Shown in pieces: positions 56,158-64,000 of a DNA stretch of 64,000 nt. The DNA is from Gillisella taibaishanensis. Its GTDB lineage: Bacteria; Pseudomonadota; Alphaproteobacteria; Rhizobiales; Rhizobiaceae. Made by a program: the position numbers and the translations under genes. The DNA lies in NCBI RefSeq assembly GCF_001938985.1, contig NZ_MKIN01000018.1:124001-188000 (forward strand), given 5' to 3'. A model generated the notes under the pieces. The model worked only from the letters and a program-made list of their open reading frames with translations. It was not told the origin of the DNA and did not search any database. Each line of letters begins with the position of its first letter. Positions within the stretch are counted from its first letter, which is position 1.

Positions 56158-56474
56158 AATGACGCATCAACGAGATCACGGATATCGACGCAGGCAAGCC
56201 GCTGCAACGCGCTTGCAGAGGCCAGCCTCACTTCGGGATTTTCTTCAACCGCACGCCCATACCAGTATTTGGCAGCATGCAGGTCACCGATCGTCTCGTA
56301 ACAGGCTCCGAGCCGCTCCCCAAGATATCCAGCATCGAGAGACTGATCGCCATCGGCCATGAACAGATAGATCTTGATCGCATCCGCGCTCCGGCCCGCC
56401 TTGATGAGCTCCTTGGCACACAGCTCCAGCTGATTGAAATTATACCCAGCGCTTTCCCCTGCATCTGACGCCAA
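56154..56474 (-). CDS. Small TPR-like protein, third gene of the toxin-antitoxin operon
   Basis: A 106-residue protein made almost wholly of TPR/Sel1-like helices: FNQLELCAKELIKAGRSADA and GACYETIGDLHAAKYWYGRA look like two repeat units. The TTG start at 56474 follows the antitoxin stop (TGATTG) with no gap, so it should be translated from the same mRNA; no in-frame ATG exists before residue 39. Its stop lies inside a RIME-like repeat, so the original C-terminus may have been replaced. Function unknown; it could be a chaperone or binding partner of the toxin-antitoxin pair. Confidence 0.6.
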   Translation of the reverse strand: MASDAGESAGYNFNQLELCAKELIKAGRSADAIKIYLFMADGDQSLDAGYLGERLGACYETIGDLHAAKYWYGRAVEENPEVRLASASALQRLACVDIRDLVDASF

Positions 56475-56768
56475 TCATATATCGATCAACTCAATCTTCA
56501 GCCGTTTTCCCACGGAACGGGCAGCTCTGTCGAGCGTATCGAGCGACACCGCCACGTTGTGCGGATCGAGAACCCGTTTAACCTGCGTTCGACTGGTGCC
56601 CATTTTCGAGGCCATGTCTGACTTGCTGATGGATTGCTCTTTGCGCGCCTCCTCGATCTGCCAGCTCAAAACTCTCTTGATCGCTTCGCCGTAAACTTCT
56701 TGCCTCTCACCGATCTCATCGAGGAAATCTTCAAGGCTACCGCCAACACAGGACTGATGTTCAGTCAT
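56475..56768 (-). CDS. higA: XRE-family antitoxin (HigA-like)
   Basis: A 97-residue helix-turn-helix protein. The HTH spans about residues 45-90: SKSDMASKMGTSRTQVKRVL is the DNA-reading part, followed by LDTLDRAARSVGKRLKIEL. It follows the toxin gene with a four-base overlap (ATGA), the usual higBA order with the toxin first. It should bind and neutralise the toxin and repress the operon through the upstream palindrome. The N-terminal 40 residues are acidic (EDFLDEIGERQEVYGEAI), fit for toxin binding. Confidence 0.85.
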   Translation of the reverse strand: MTEHQSCVGGSLEDFLDEIGERQEVYGEAIKRVLSWQIEEARKEQSISKSDMASKMGTSRTQVKRVLDPHNVAVSLDTLDRAARSVGKRLKIELIDI

Positions 56769-57142
56769 GTTTTCTTCCTCTTTTCGCTCTTCTTCAACCG
56801 CTTGGACCTCTCGAGGTAGTCCTTCCAACGCCGAACAGCGAGGTTGATCGCCTCCTGCTGACAATCCTTGCCTTCTTCGCCATGCAGAAGGAGCATCAGG
56901 CCATTATCAATTCCGAAATAGGTTCTGGCTTCGACTCTACCATTTTTTATGGTCGACCGCACTTCGCGCACGCCGTCCCTGATCGCCCTGCTAATCGGCA
57001 TTCCGACCGGCCAACCGTATTCGACGGTCGCAATATCGGCTCCAACGCGATGCCGATCCACTTTCTCTAGCGATTTCAGCCAGTCCTTCACGGGTTCCGC
57101 GCCCTCTTCAGTCATGAAGAATTTGGCAATGATACGCTTCAT
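56765..57142 (-). CDS. higB: RelE/HigB-like toxin (Gp49 family)
   Basis: A 125-residue toxin of the RelE/ParE superfamily, Gp49-like HigB branch, whose members cut mRNA on the ribosome. Family segments are EGAEPVKDWLKSLEK, YGWPVGMPISRAIRDGVREV, ARTYFGIDNGLMLLLHGEEGK and AINLAVRRWKDYL, with a lysine/arginine-rich tail. The ATG at 57142 is chosen because the palindrome ACCGTATACGGT lies just upstream; the longer frame to 57211 would read through it. It is the first gene of a toxin-antitoxin-TPR operon next to smc. Confidence 0.85.
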   Translation of the reverse strand: MKRIIAKFFMTEEGAEPVKDWLKSLEKVDRHRVGADIATVEYGWPVGMPISRAIRDGVREVRSTIKNGRVEARTYFGIDNGLMLLLHGEEGKDCQQEAINLAVRRWKDYLERSKRLKKSEKRKKT

Positions 57143-57155
57143 CGAAAAGCCTTGT

Positions 57156-57167
57156 ACCGTATACGGT
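57156..57167. promoter_or_regulatory. Palindromic operator of the toxin-antitoxin operon
   Basis: ACCGTATACGGT is a perfect 12-base palindrome starting 14 bases upstream of the toxin ATG, the usual place for an antitoxin-binding autoregulatory site. The sequence further upstream is AT-rich (about 57169-57195) and may hold the promoter. Confidence 0.65.
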
Positions 57168-57238
57168 TCATTTTCGCAATAAAATGATTTTACGCCTATC
57201 TGCAACATCATTCTTCGACAGGGTGCTGGGCAGATCCT

Positions 57239-60200
57239 TCACACCGCCTCGCGCAGTTGCTCCGCCGTTTGCAGATCCACGGAGACCAGCTGGCTAACGC
57301 CCTGTTCGGCCATGGTGACACCGAAGAGACGGTTCATGCGGGCCATGGTGATGGGGTTGTGGGTGATGATCACGAAACGGGTCTGGGTCGAGGCCGCCAT
57401 TTCATCCATCAGATTGCAATAGCGCTCGACATTGTGGTCGTCGAGCGGCGCGTCCACTTCGTCGAGAACGCAGATCGGCGCGGGATTGGTGAGGAAGACG
57501 GCGAAGATCAGCGCCATGGCCGTCAGCGCCTGCTCGCCGCCCGACAAAAGCGTCATGGTCTGCGGCTTCTTGCCCGGCGGGCGGGCAAGGATTTCGAGGC
57601 CCGCATCCAGCGGATCGTCGCTTTCGATCAGCTGCAATTCCGCCGTGCCGCCGTTGAACAGATGGGTGAACAGCCGCTGGAACTGGGCATTGACCACGTC
57701 GAAGGCGGCAATCAGGCGCTCGCGGCCTTCGCGGTTGAGGCTCTGGATGGCGCCGCGCAGCTTGCGGATCGCATCGATCACGTCGTCGCGCTCCTTGATC
57801 AGGGCGGCGAGTTTGTCGGACAGTTCCTTCTGCTCCTCATCGGCGCGCAGGTTGACGGCGCCGAGCCGTTCGCGCTCCATCTTCAGCCGGTCCAGCTCGC
57901 GCTCGACCTCGCGCAGGTCCGGCAGCGCATCGTCGGGCTTCAAGCCAGTCAGGCGGAAGGCCTCGTGCGGGCCGACATTCAGTGCCTCCTGAATGCGCGC
58001 CTCGGCATCCTTGCGCCGCTCGCGGCCGGACAAGACCCGCTCTTCCGCCCGGCCACGGCGCTCGCGCGCTTCGGCCAGTGCAGAGAGGGCGGCGGCGGCG
58101 GCCTGGTCGGCCTGGCGCTGGCGGGCTTCCGCCTCCACCAGCCGGTCGGCGGCGGCCTTGCGGGTCGCCTCGGCCTTGTCGAGTTCGGCGATCAGCAGGC
58201 GCCGCTTCTCGTCGAATTCATCGGGTGCGGCCTCAAGCTCGGCCATTTCGTCACGGGCTTCTTCCTCGCGCGCCTGCAGCGTGGCGATATGGGCGCCGGC
58301 GCTGGCAGCGCGCTCTTCCCAGCTCTGCCGCTCCTGGCGGATCGCCATGATCCGGCGGCGGCGCTGGTCGTTTTCGCGGGCAAAGCCTTCGTGGCGGGCG
58401 CGGGCCTCGGCCACCAGTCCGCGACCGGTCGCGACCTCCATCTGCAACTGCCGCAACTGTTCGTCGAGCGCGGTCAGGTCCGCCTGGTCGGAAAGCGCAA
58501 TCTGCGCTTCCTCCATCAGGCTTTCGGCTTCTTCGATCTGGGCGCGAAGGCCACTGACGGCCTCTTCCACCACGGCGCGTCGGCGCAACAGCTCGCCGCT
58601 GGCGCGTTCGGCTGATGTCAGGGCATCGCGGGCGTCAGTCAATTGGCGCAGCACCAGCCTTTGGCGCTCGCGGGCTTCGGTCAGGCGCGCTTCCGCCCGG
58701 GCCAGTGCCTCACGGACCGCCGAGAGCTGCTCTTCGGCGTCTTCGAGCGTGATCCGCGCGTCCTCAGTCTGGTCTTCCAGCGCCTTTAGCCGGTTCTTCT
58801 GGGCAAGCCGCAGCGCCGCCGCACTCGGCGCTTCCGAGCCGGTGACATGGCCATCCCAGCGATAGACCGCGCCATCTGTGGTCACCAGCCGCTGGCCGGG
58901 CTTCAGTGATGCTTGCAGCGCCTTGGCCGTGTCGGCATCGGTGACGCCGATCTGCTTCAGCCGCCGGGCAAGGGCTGCCGGGGTGGAGACATGGGCGGAC
59001 AGCGGCTCGATACCCTCAGGCAGATCAGGATCACCGCCGTCGGGACCGGGCATGGCCCAATGGGCAGGCGCATCGGGGTCGAGAGGGCTTTCCAGATCGT
59101 CGCCAAGTGCTGCACCCAGCGCCGTCTCAAAGCCACGCGCCACCGTCAGCGCCTCGGCAACAGGCGAAAACGCGCTGCCGCTGGCTGAGGCCGCCAGCAT
59201 CCGGGCAATGGTCTTGGCCTCGGTTTCAAGCGCGGCCAAAGCAGAGCGAGCAGTGTCAACCGGGCCGCGCGCCAGCGTCTCGGCCCGGCGCGCCTGCGCC
59301 AACCCATCCTCAGCCTCGGCAACGGCGGTTTCGGCCTCTTCCACGGCATATTCACCGGCTTCGACCGCCTCGCGCTTTTCCTCCGGATCCGGCAAAGCCG
59401 CCAGCTTTTCGGCAACGGCGGCTAGATCGCGGCTGGCATCCTCGGCCTGACGCTCCAGCCGCAGCCGCTTGTCGGCGAGGTCGCGCAGTGCCCGTTCCAG
59501 CTGGTTGCGACCGGCAGCGGCTTCGGCACGCTCGGCGGTGACGGATGTGAAGCGGGCTTCGCTGTCGGCAAGGGTGGCCGAGGCGTCCTCGAAGGCGATG
59601 CGCAGCTCCTCGGCCTGCTCGCCGCTTTCGGAAAGAACCTCTTCCAGCTCGGCTTCTTCGCTCGCCAGCCGCTCGAGGATCTCGGCATTGTCATCGACCA
59701 GCCGCTGTTCTCGGGCAATGTCTTCCGCCAATTGCATCAGCCGCCGGGTCAGCTCGTCGCGGCGCTTGAACAGCCGTCCGGCGTCCTCTTCCAGCTGGCT
59801 GCGGGCAATCTGCAGCCGTTGCAGCGAGGCGGCCGCCTTGACTTCCTCGTCACGCAATTCAGGCAGTTGCAGGCTGGCGATGGCTTGCGCCTTGGCGGCT
59901 TCCATCTGTTCCTGGGCACGCTCGGCCACCAGCGATGTCGTCTCGGTCAGTGCCGCCTCGGCCTCGGCCTCGGCGCTGCGCGCTTCCGTCCAGCGAATAT
60001 GCAGCAGCATGGCATCGCGAGAGCGGATATCGGCCGACAGCATTTTGAAGCGGTTGGCCTGCCTGGCCTGGCGCTTCAGGCTTTCGATCTGGCTTTCCAG
60101 CTGGGCGACGATATCCTCCAGCCGCTCCAGATTGGTTTCGGCGGCACGCAGCCTCAGTTCCGCCTCATGGCGGCGCGAATGCAGGCCGGAAATGCCGGCG

Positions 60201-60700
60201 GCCTCTTCCAGCAATTGCCGGCGGGCCTGCGGCTTTGCCTGGATCAGCTCGCCGATGCGGCCCTGGCCGACCATGGAGGGTGAGCGCGCGCCCGTCGAGG
60301 CGTCGGCAAACAGCAATTGCACATCCTTGGCGCGGGCTTCCTTGCCATTGATGCGATAGACCGAGCCGTTTTCCCGCTCGATGCGGCGGCTGACCTGGAT
60401 TTCGTCCGCGTCATTGAAGGCGGCGGGCGCGGTGCGGTCTGAATTATCGAGATAAAGCCCAACTTCCGCCGAATTGCGGGCGGGGCGGTTGCCGGAGCCG
60501 GAAAAGATCACGTCGTCCATGCCCGACGCGCGCATGTTCTTATAGGAGTTTTCCCCCATCACCCAGCGCAGCGCCTCGACCAGATTGGACTTGCCGCAGC
60601 CGTTCGGCCCGACGACACCGGTCAATCCGCGCTCGATGATGAATTCGGTGGGCTCGACGAAGGACTTGAAGCCGACGACCCGAAGCTTGGTGAACTTCAT
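57239..60700 (-). CDS. smc: Chromosome segregation protein SMC
   Basis: SMC is an ATPase that, with ScpA and ScpB, loops and aligns DNA for chromosome segregation. The 1153-residue protein has the normal layout: N-terminal Walker A in [19 protein letters not shown], a first coiled coil (about 165-500), a hinge (about 510-640, with [12 protein letters not shown] and [10 protein letters not shown]), a second coiled coil (about 650-1000) and the C-terminal signature [15 protein letters not shown] with Walker [18 protein letters not shown]. The ATG at 60700 gives the usual start [13 protein letters not shown]. It is near dsbA-like, DUF721 and mutY genes, a rhizobial backbone order. Confidence 0.97.
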   Translation of the reverse strand: MKFTKLRVVGFKSFVEPTEFIIERGLTGVVGPNGCGKSNLVEALRWVMGENSYKNMRASGMDDVIFSGSGNRPARNSAEVGLYLDNSDRTAPAAFNDADEIQVSRRIERENGSVYRINGKEARAKDVQLLFADASTGARSPSMVGQGRIGELIQAKPQARRQLLEEAAGISGLHSRRHEAELRLRAAETNLERLEDIVAQLESQIESLKRQARQANRFKMLSADIRSRDAMLLHIRWTEARSAEAEAEAALTETTSLVAERAQEQMEAAKAQAIASLQLPELRDEEVKAAASLQRLQIARSQLEEDAGRLFKRRDELTRRLMQLAEDIAREQRLVDDNAEILERLASEEAELEEVLSESGEQAEELRIAFEDASATLADSEARFTSVTAERAEAAAGRNQLERALRDLADKRLRLERQAEDASRDLAAVAEKLAALPDPEEKREAVEAGEYAVEEAETAVAEAEDGLAQARRAETLARGPVDTARSALAALETEAKTIARMLAASASGSAFSPVAEALTVARGFETALGAALGDDLESPLDPDAPAHWAMPGPDGGDPDLPEGIEPLSAHVSTPAALARRLKQIGVTDADTAKALQASLKPGQRLVTTDGAVYRWDGHVTGSEAPSAAALRLAQKNRLKALEDQTEDARITLEDAEEQLSAVREALARAEARLTEARERQRLVLRQLTDARDALTSAERASGELLRRRAVVEEAVSGLRAQIEEAESLMEEAQIALSDQADLTALDEQLRQLQMEVATGRGLVAEARARHEGFARENDQRRRRIMAIRQERQSWEERAASAGAHIATLQAREEEARDEMAELEAAPDEFDEKRRLLIAELDKAEATRKAAADRLVEAEARQRQADQAAAAALSALAEARERRGRAEERVLSGRERRKDAEARIQEALNVGPHEAFRLTGLKPDDALPDLREVERELDRLKMERERLGAVNLRADEEQKELSDKLAALIKERDDVIDAIRKLRGAIQSLNREGRERLIAAFDVVNAQFQRLFTHLFNGGTAELQLIESDDPLDAGLEILARPPGKKPQTMTLLSGGEQALTAMALIFAVFLTNPAPICVLDEVDAPLDDHNVERYCNLMDEMAASTQTRFVIITHNPITMARMNRLFGVTMAEQGVSQLVSVDLQTAEQLREAV

Positions 60701-60768
60701 GGGTGGGCCTCGGGGGCAGGGGCTTGGCAAGGGTATGGCAGCGCCGTTTTAGCCAGAACTACCCCCTC

Positions 60769-60895
60769 TGCCCTGCCGGGCATCTCCCCCACAAGGGGGG
60801 AGAAGACCAGCGGCACCGCCCCGCGACAATCAGGGCAGGGACGACGCGGCCGGTTTAGCCCCTCCCCCTTGTGGGGAGGGGTTGGGGAGGGGCTC
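60769..60895. repeat. GC-rich palindromic intergenic repeat between smc and dsbA-like gene
   Basis: TCTCCCCC-ACAA-GGGGGGAGA (60783-60803) and CCCCTCCCC...GGGGAGGGG (60859-60881) are strong stems. CTGCCCTG (60768) and CAGGGCAG (60832-60839) form an outer inverted repeat that frames the first stem. Elements of this CCCCACAAGGGG type are common between rhizobial genes. The rest of the 312-base interval (60701-61012) holds no gene I can support. Confidence 0.7.
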
Positions 60896-61012
60896 TTTTT
60901 CGGGGCCGTAGCCAAATATATCCGGCTCCCAGCAACCTCAACCCCATCTCGCAGCCACAAAAAAACGGGCGCATGGCTTTCGCCACCGCCCGTCTTCATC
61001 GGAAATGCAGTG

Positions 61013-61693
61013 TCAGAGAAGGCTGTCGATGAGGGCCGACATGGTTTCAACCGACATATCTCCAGAATAGCTCTTGCCGTTGATCAGGAAGGTCGGGGTG
61101 GCGTTGACGCCGAATTCCTTGGCGCCGCGGTCCCGTATTGCGGTCACATCACCGGCAAGCTTCGTGTTCGTCAAGCAGGCCTGGAAGCTTTCCTGTGTGA
61201 AACCGGCCATTTTCGACATTTGCAGCATGGCGCCGCGCACATCGCCATTGTCAGGCGCGGCCCAGGAGCGCTGCTGCTTCAGGAACATGGTGATGAAGGG
61301 ATAATACTGTTCCGGCGGTGCGCAACGGGCCAGCATGAAGGCGGCGGTCGCGGCGGGGTCGAAAGGGAATTCGCGGAAGACGAAGTAGACCTTGCCGGTA
61401 TCGATGTATTTCTGCTTGATCGTATCGAAGGTCGTGGCGTGGAAATGGGCGCAATGCGGGCAGGTCATCGAGAAATATTCGACGATCTTGACCGGCGCAT
61501 CGGCCTTGCCCAATGCCATATCCGGCAGCGCGCCGGGCTTGAGCACTTCGGCCATGTCGACATCGCGGTCGGACTTCGGAATCTCGGCGGCTGCGGCAAA
61601 GGCCGGGCTGGCAACACCGGTGAGGGCAAGGCCGGTGGCAGCGGTGGCGATACCGGCCAGGAGATGGCGCTTGGTCAGTTCAAAATTCGACAT
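61013..61693 (-). CDS. DsbA-family thioredoxin-fold protein
   Basis: A 226-residue exported thiol-disulfide oxidoreductase. A signal peptide (about 1-35, ending AFAAA) precedes a DsbA-type domain with the active-site CPHC in YFSMTCPHCAHFH, the helical insert (FREFPFDPAATAAFMLARC) and the cis-proline loop GVNATPTFLINGK. It probably forms or shuffles disulfides in periplasmic proteins. The signal start has TKRHLLAG, not a true twin-arginine motif, so Sec export is more likely. It is upstream of smc and downstream of the DUF721 gene, all on the minus strand. Confidence 0.93.
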   Translation of the reverse strand: MSNFELTKRHLLAGIATAATGLALTGVASPAFAAAAEIPKSDRDVDMAEVLKPGALPDMALGKADAPVKIVEYFSMTCPHCAHFHATTFDTIKQKYIDTGKVYFVFREFPFDPAATAAFMLARCAPPEQYYPFITMFLKQQRSWAAPDNGDVRGAMLQMSKMAGFTQESFQACLTNTKLAGDVTAIRDRGAKEFGVNATPTFLINGKSYSGDMSVETMSALIDSLL

Positions 61694-61855
61694 TGTTTCA
61701 CCCACATAGAGTAACGATCAGGCTGAAGTTCGCCCCGGTTATAGCGCTCCCTCCCGGTCTGGCAAGCCGATCAGGGCAGTTCGACCGGAGATCGGCTTCC
61801 GCACATTGCTTGTTCTATGTGAGGATTTTCGCGCTTAATACAAATTACAATACTG

Positions 61856-62383
61856 TCATTTCGGCTTTTTCCGCGACAAGACCGCCCGGCCCAGCCGCTC
61901 GACCGCTTTTTTCAGGTTATCGCTTTCGAGGCCCTCGGTCATCTCCGCCAGCCGTTTCGCCTGCACCGCATCCAGCGGGCCGGGGCCGCGCTTGTGTCTG
62001 GCGGTATTGGAGACCGGCTTTTGCACGATGCGGATCTGGCCGATGGCGGGATAGCCGAAGAAGCCGTTGATGCGGGCGATCAGCTCGCCCTGGGCATGAT
62101 TGAGGAACAGCGCGCGCGCGCCCTCGCAGGCAATGGTCAGCACACCGGCACTGGACCCGTTGCCTTTGCCGGTCCTGGGCCCGCCCGCATCCTGGCCGGC
62201 ATAATCGCGCCTTGGCCAGGCAATCTTTTCCGGCCGCGTGCAATCGGCAAAGTCTGCGCCGACGATCTCGTCCCAGGACGACAGAAGCGATGTGGAAATA
62301 CCGGCGCGCCGCGCGATGACAGGGTCGATCAGGCCATTGGCCAATTCGGCAATCTGCGCTTCACCGCGTTTCTTGAAGGCCAT
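61856..62383 (-). CDS. DUF721 (DciA-like) protein
   Basis: A 175-residue protein of the DUF721/DciA family; DciA proteins load the replicative helicase DnaB in most bacteria. The N-terminal DUF721 region (about 10-115) shows SLLSSWDEIVGADFADCTRP and LTIACEGARALFLNHAQGELIARINGFFG. A basic C-terminal tail (about 120-175) with VERLGRAVLSRKKPK may bind DNA. Whether this member acts as DciA is inferred. The ATG at 62383 follows GAGGCAGC; ATG at 62401 is in frame. It is divergent from mutY with 72 bases between starts. Confidence 0.87.
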   Translation of the reverse strand: MAFKKRGEAQIAELANGLIDPVIARRAGISTSLLSSWDEIVGADFADCTRPEKIAWPRRDYAGQDAGGPRTGKGNGSSAGVLTIACEGARALFLNHAQGELIARINGFFGYPAIGQIRIVQKPVSNTARHKRGPGPLDAVQAKRLAEMTEGLESDNLKKAVERLGRAVLSRKKPK

Positions 62384-62455
62384 GGCGTGCTGCTGCCTCA
62401 TGATTGCAACAGGGTCTGCTTGCTACACGCCCTGATTCGCCACCATATATACAGG

Positions 62456-63562
62456 ATGAATGTAAAATCCCGAATATATGCCGAGCCTCAGCCCAGCGCT
62501 GGCGAACTGCTGGCCTGGTACGATCGCCATCACCGCGATCTGCCTTGGCGGACCTCGCCGCCGATGGCGGCAAAGGGCCTGCGAGCCAATCCCTATCACG
62601 TCTGGCTGTCGGAAGTGATGCTGCAGCAGACGACGGTGCAGGCGGTCAAACCGTATTTCCTCAAATTCCTCGAGCGCTGGCCCACAGTTATCGATCTCGC
62701 CCGCGCCCCGACCGAAGACGTCATGGCCGCCTGGGCCGGTCTTGGCTATTATGCGCGGGCGCGCAACCTGAAGAAATGCGCGGAAGCGGTGGCCGATCTG
62801 CACGGTGGCATCTTTCCCGATACCCAGGAAGGGCTGCAATCTCTGCCCGGCATCGGCGATTATACTTCGGCTGCAATTGCCGCCATCGCCTTCAACCGGC
62901 AGGCCGCCGTGATGGACGGCAATGTCGAGCGGGTTGTCTCAAGGCTTTACGCCATCGACGAGCCGCTGCCGGGCGCCAAGCCTCTCATTAAGGCGAGGGT
63001 CGCCGATCTGACGCCCGCCGGCCGGCCTGGCGACTTTGCTCAAGCCATGATGGATCTCGGCGCGACGATCTGCACGCCGAAACGGCCGGCCTGCGCGCTC
63101 TGTCCGTTCAACGGCCATTGTCTGGCGCTGCGTGACCATGATCCGGAGCAGTTTCCGGTCAAGGCCGCGAAGAAGGCCAAGCCGGTGCGGCTCGGTGCTG
63201 CCTTCGTGGCGCTCGATCAACAAAACCGCATTCTGCTGCGCAAGCGCGGCGACAAGGGCCTGCTCGGCGGCATGACCGAGGTCCCGACGACGGAGTGGAC
63301 AGCAAGGATCGACGGCGACGACACCGAGGCGAGCGCGCCACTCTCGGCACACTGGCAGCCGAAGGGTGTCATCACCCATGTCTTCACGCATTTCGAACTG
63401 CGGCTCACGGTGTTTCTTGCGCAGAGTATCAAGGTGCAGCCGTCAGGTGCTGATCACGGATGGTGGGAACCGCTCATCAATCTTGAAGCCCAGGCGCTGC
63501 CGACGGTGATGAAAAAGGTCATCACCCAAGCTATACCCGAGGCCTTCGCAGCAAGGAGATAA
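62456..63562 (+). CDS. mutY: A/G-specific adenine glycosylase MutY
   Basis: MutY removes adenine mispaired with 8-oxoguanine. The 368-residue protein has a helix-hairpin-helix glycosylase domain (about 15-230; LPGIGDYTSAAIAAIAF with the glycine-rich hairpin, the catalytic Glu in SEVMLQQTTV, and the catalytic Asp in VMDGNVERV), a [4Fe-4S] cluster motif CTPKRPACALCPFNGHC (C-x6-C-x2-C-x5-C), and a C-terminal Nudix-like domain (about 245-365) that recognises 8-oxoG. The ATG at 62456 is used; the weak upstream ribosome site leaves this slightly uncertain. It precedes an HAD phosphatase gene by seven bases. Confidence 0.96.
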   Translation: MNVKSRIYAEPQPSAGELLAWYDRHHRDLPWRTSPPMAAKGLRANPYHVWLSEVMLQQTTVQAVKPYFLKFLERWPTVIDLARAPTEDVMAAWAGLGYYARARNLKKCAEAVADLHGGIFPDTQEGLQSLPGIGDYTSAAIAAIAFNRQAAVMDGNVERVVSRLYAIDEPLPGAKPLIKARVADLTPAGRPGDFAQAMMDLGATICTPKRPACALCPFNGHCLALRDHDPEQFPVKAAKKAKPVRLGAAFVALDQQNRILLRKRGDKGLLGGMTEVPTTEWTARIDGDDTEASAPLSAHWQPKGVITHVFTHFELRLTVFLAQSIKVQPSGADHGWWEPLINLEAQALPTVMKKVITQAIPEAFAARR

Positions 63563-63569
63563 GACCAGC

Positions 63570-64000
63570 ATGACTGAGATCAGGCATATCGTTTTCGACA
63601 TCGGCAAGGTGCTGATCCATTACGATCCCAATATTCCCTTCAGCCGGATCATTCCGGATGCCGAGGAGCGCGCCTGGTTTTTTGCCAATGTCTGCACCCA
63701 TGACTGGAACCTCGAACAAGACCGTGGCCGGACCTGGACGGATGCCGAGGCACTGCTGATTGCCGACTATCCCGAGCGGGAAGCGCAGATCCGCGCCTTC
63801 CGTATCCACTGGCACGAAATGGTCTCCCATGCCTATGAGGGCACGGTGGAGATCTTCAAAGGCCTGATCGACGAGGGCCGCGACGTGACCATGCTGACCA
63901 ATTTCGCCGCCGACACGTTCAAACAGGCGCAGCAGATCTTCCCATTCCTCACCCTGCCGCGCGGCGTCACTGTTTCGGGCGAAATCGGGCTGATCAAGCC
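63570..64000 (+). CDS. HAD-family phosphatase, C-terminus outside window
   Basis: The first 143 residues of a haloacid-dehalogenase hydrolase. Motif I is IVFDIGKVLIHYDP: the nucleophile Asp is present but the usual second Asp two residues on is Gly, a variant seen in some epoxide-hydrolase/YihX-like members. Motif II is in VTMLTNFAADTF, and the read ends near the motif III lysine (SGEIGLIK). The ATG at 63570 follows AAGGAG. It begins seven bases after mutY and is probably co-transcribed. The substrate is unknown. Confidence 0.88.
   Translation, partial: MTEIRHIVFDIGKVLIHYDPNIPFSRIIPDAEERAWFFANVCTHDWNLEQDRGRTWTDAEALLIADYPEREAQIRAFRIHWHEMVSHAYEGTVEIFKGLIDEGRDVTMLTNFAADTFKQAQQIFPFLTLPRGVTVSGEIGLIK

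Noticed and set aside
57257..58615. 452-codon plus-strand open frame
   Set aside because: Antisense to the C-terminal half of smc, which has intact Walker B and signature motifs; the frame is a compositional shadow.
61600..61693. Possible twin-arginine signal in the DsbA-like protein
   Set aside because: The motif reads TKRHLLAG, with Lys-Arg instead of Arg-Arg, so a Sec signal is the simpler reading.

Overview
The window is a stretch of chromosome from an alphaproteobacterium of the Rhizobiales, most likely a Rhizobiaceae member of the Rhizobium/Agrobacterium/Allorhizobium group. The evidence is the backbone gene content (ctaC-ctaD-ctaB-ctaG-ctaE, ccrM, smc, an IalB-type protein, a DUF1344 protein, a fabI/dnaJ/pdxH neighbourhood), the high GC with strong GC3 bias, and several intergenic mosaic repeats typical of rhizobia. 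No rRNA, tRNA, CRISPR array, insertion sequence, integrase or prophage was seen.

Layout. 1-8.5 kb: the 3'-truncated end of a PAS-GGDEF membrane protein, a DUF1344 secreted protein, a histidine phosphatase downstream of fabI, a DnaJ protein, a surface lipoprotein, pdxH and a polysaccharide deacetylase. 8.7-10.7 kb: an MFS exporter divergent from soxR, with a SoxR box between them. 10.9-17.6 kb: a D,D-carboxypeptidase with a SPOR domain, a MazG-like pyrophosphohydrolase, a DUF3431 protein, an HAD phosphatase, a GrpB-VOC fusion, tldD and an IalB-family protein. 18-26.6 kb: the aa3 cytochrome oxidase cluster (ctaC, ctaD, ctaB, a 45-aa CoxF-like protein, ctaG, ctaE, a DUF983 gene and surf1), followed by a DUF1304 gene and ispH. 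26.6-30.3 kb: a LysR/HlyD/MFS efflux cassette that appears to interrupt the ispH-thrB-rnhA neighbourhood. 30.4-39.5 kb: thrB, rnhA, a Dabb protein, a Zn/Mn ABC uptake operon preceded by Zur-like palindromes and starting with a 41-aa ORF too short for ordinary gene calling, a peroxiredoxin, a DsbD-domain protein, YqgE, an EamA transporter and an ArsR-type regulator. 39.5-46 kb: an operon-like minus-strand series (thrC, M16 peptidase, GNAT acetyltransferase, degenerate-GGDEF/EAL protein). 46.2-51.4 kb: a lipoprotein, a lipid kinase, an HAD phosphatase, a GntR regulator, a DUF1284 protein and ccrM. 51.4-57.2 kb: an accessory block between ccrM and smc, with two SPINDLY-type O-GlcNAc-transferase-like genes around a PPOX flavoprotein and a three-gene HigB/HigA/TPR operon. 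57.2-64 kb: smc, a DsbA-like protein, a DUF721 protein, mutY and the start of an HAD phosphatase.

Functional links. The cta cluster encodes the oxidase core, heme O synthesis (CtaB) and assembly factors (CtaG, Surf1). CcrM (GANTC methylation), Smc and MutY are cell-cycle and genome-maintenance functions. The most unusual parts are the accessory block between ccrM and smc, the toxin/antitoxin/TPR trio whose third gene ends inside a repeat element, the hidden small ORF in the metal-uptake operon, and a repeat element nested in the loop of a probable terminator.
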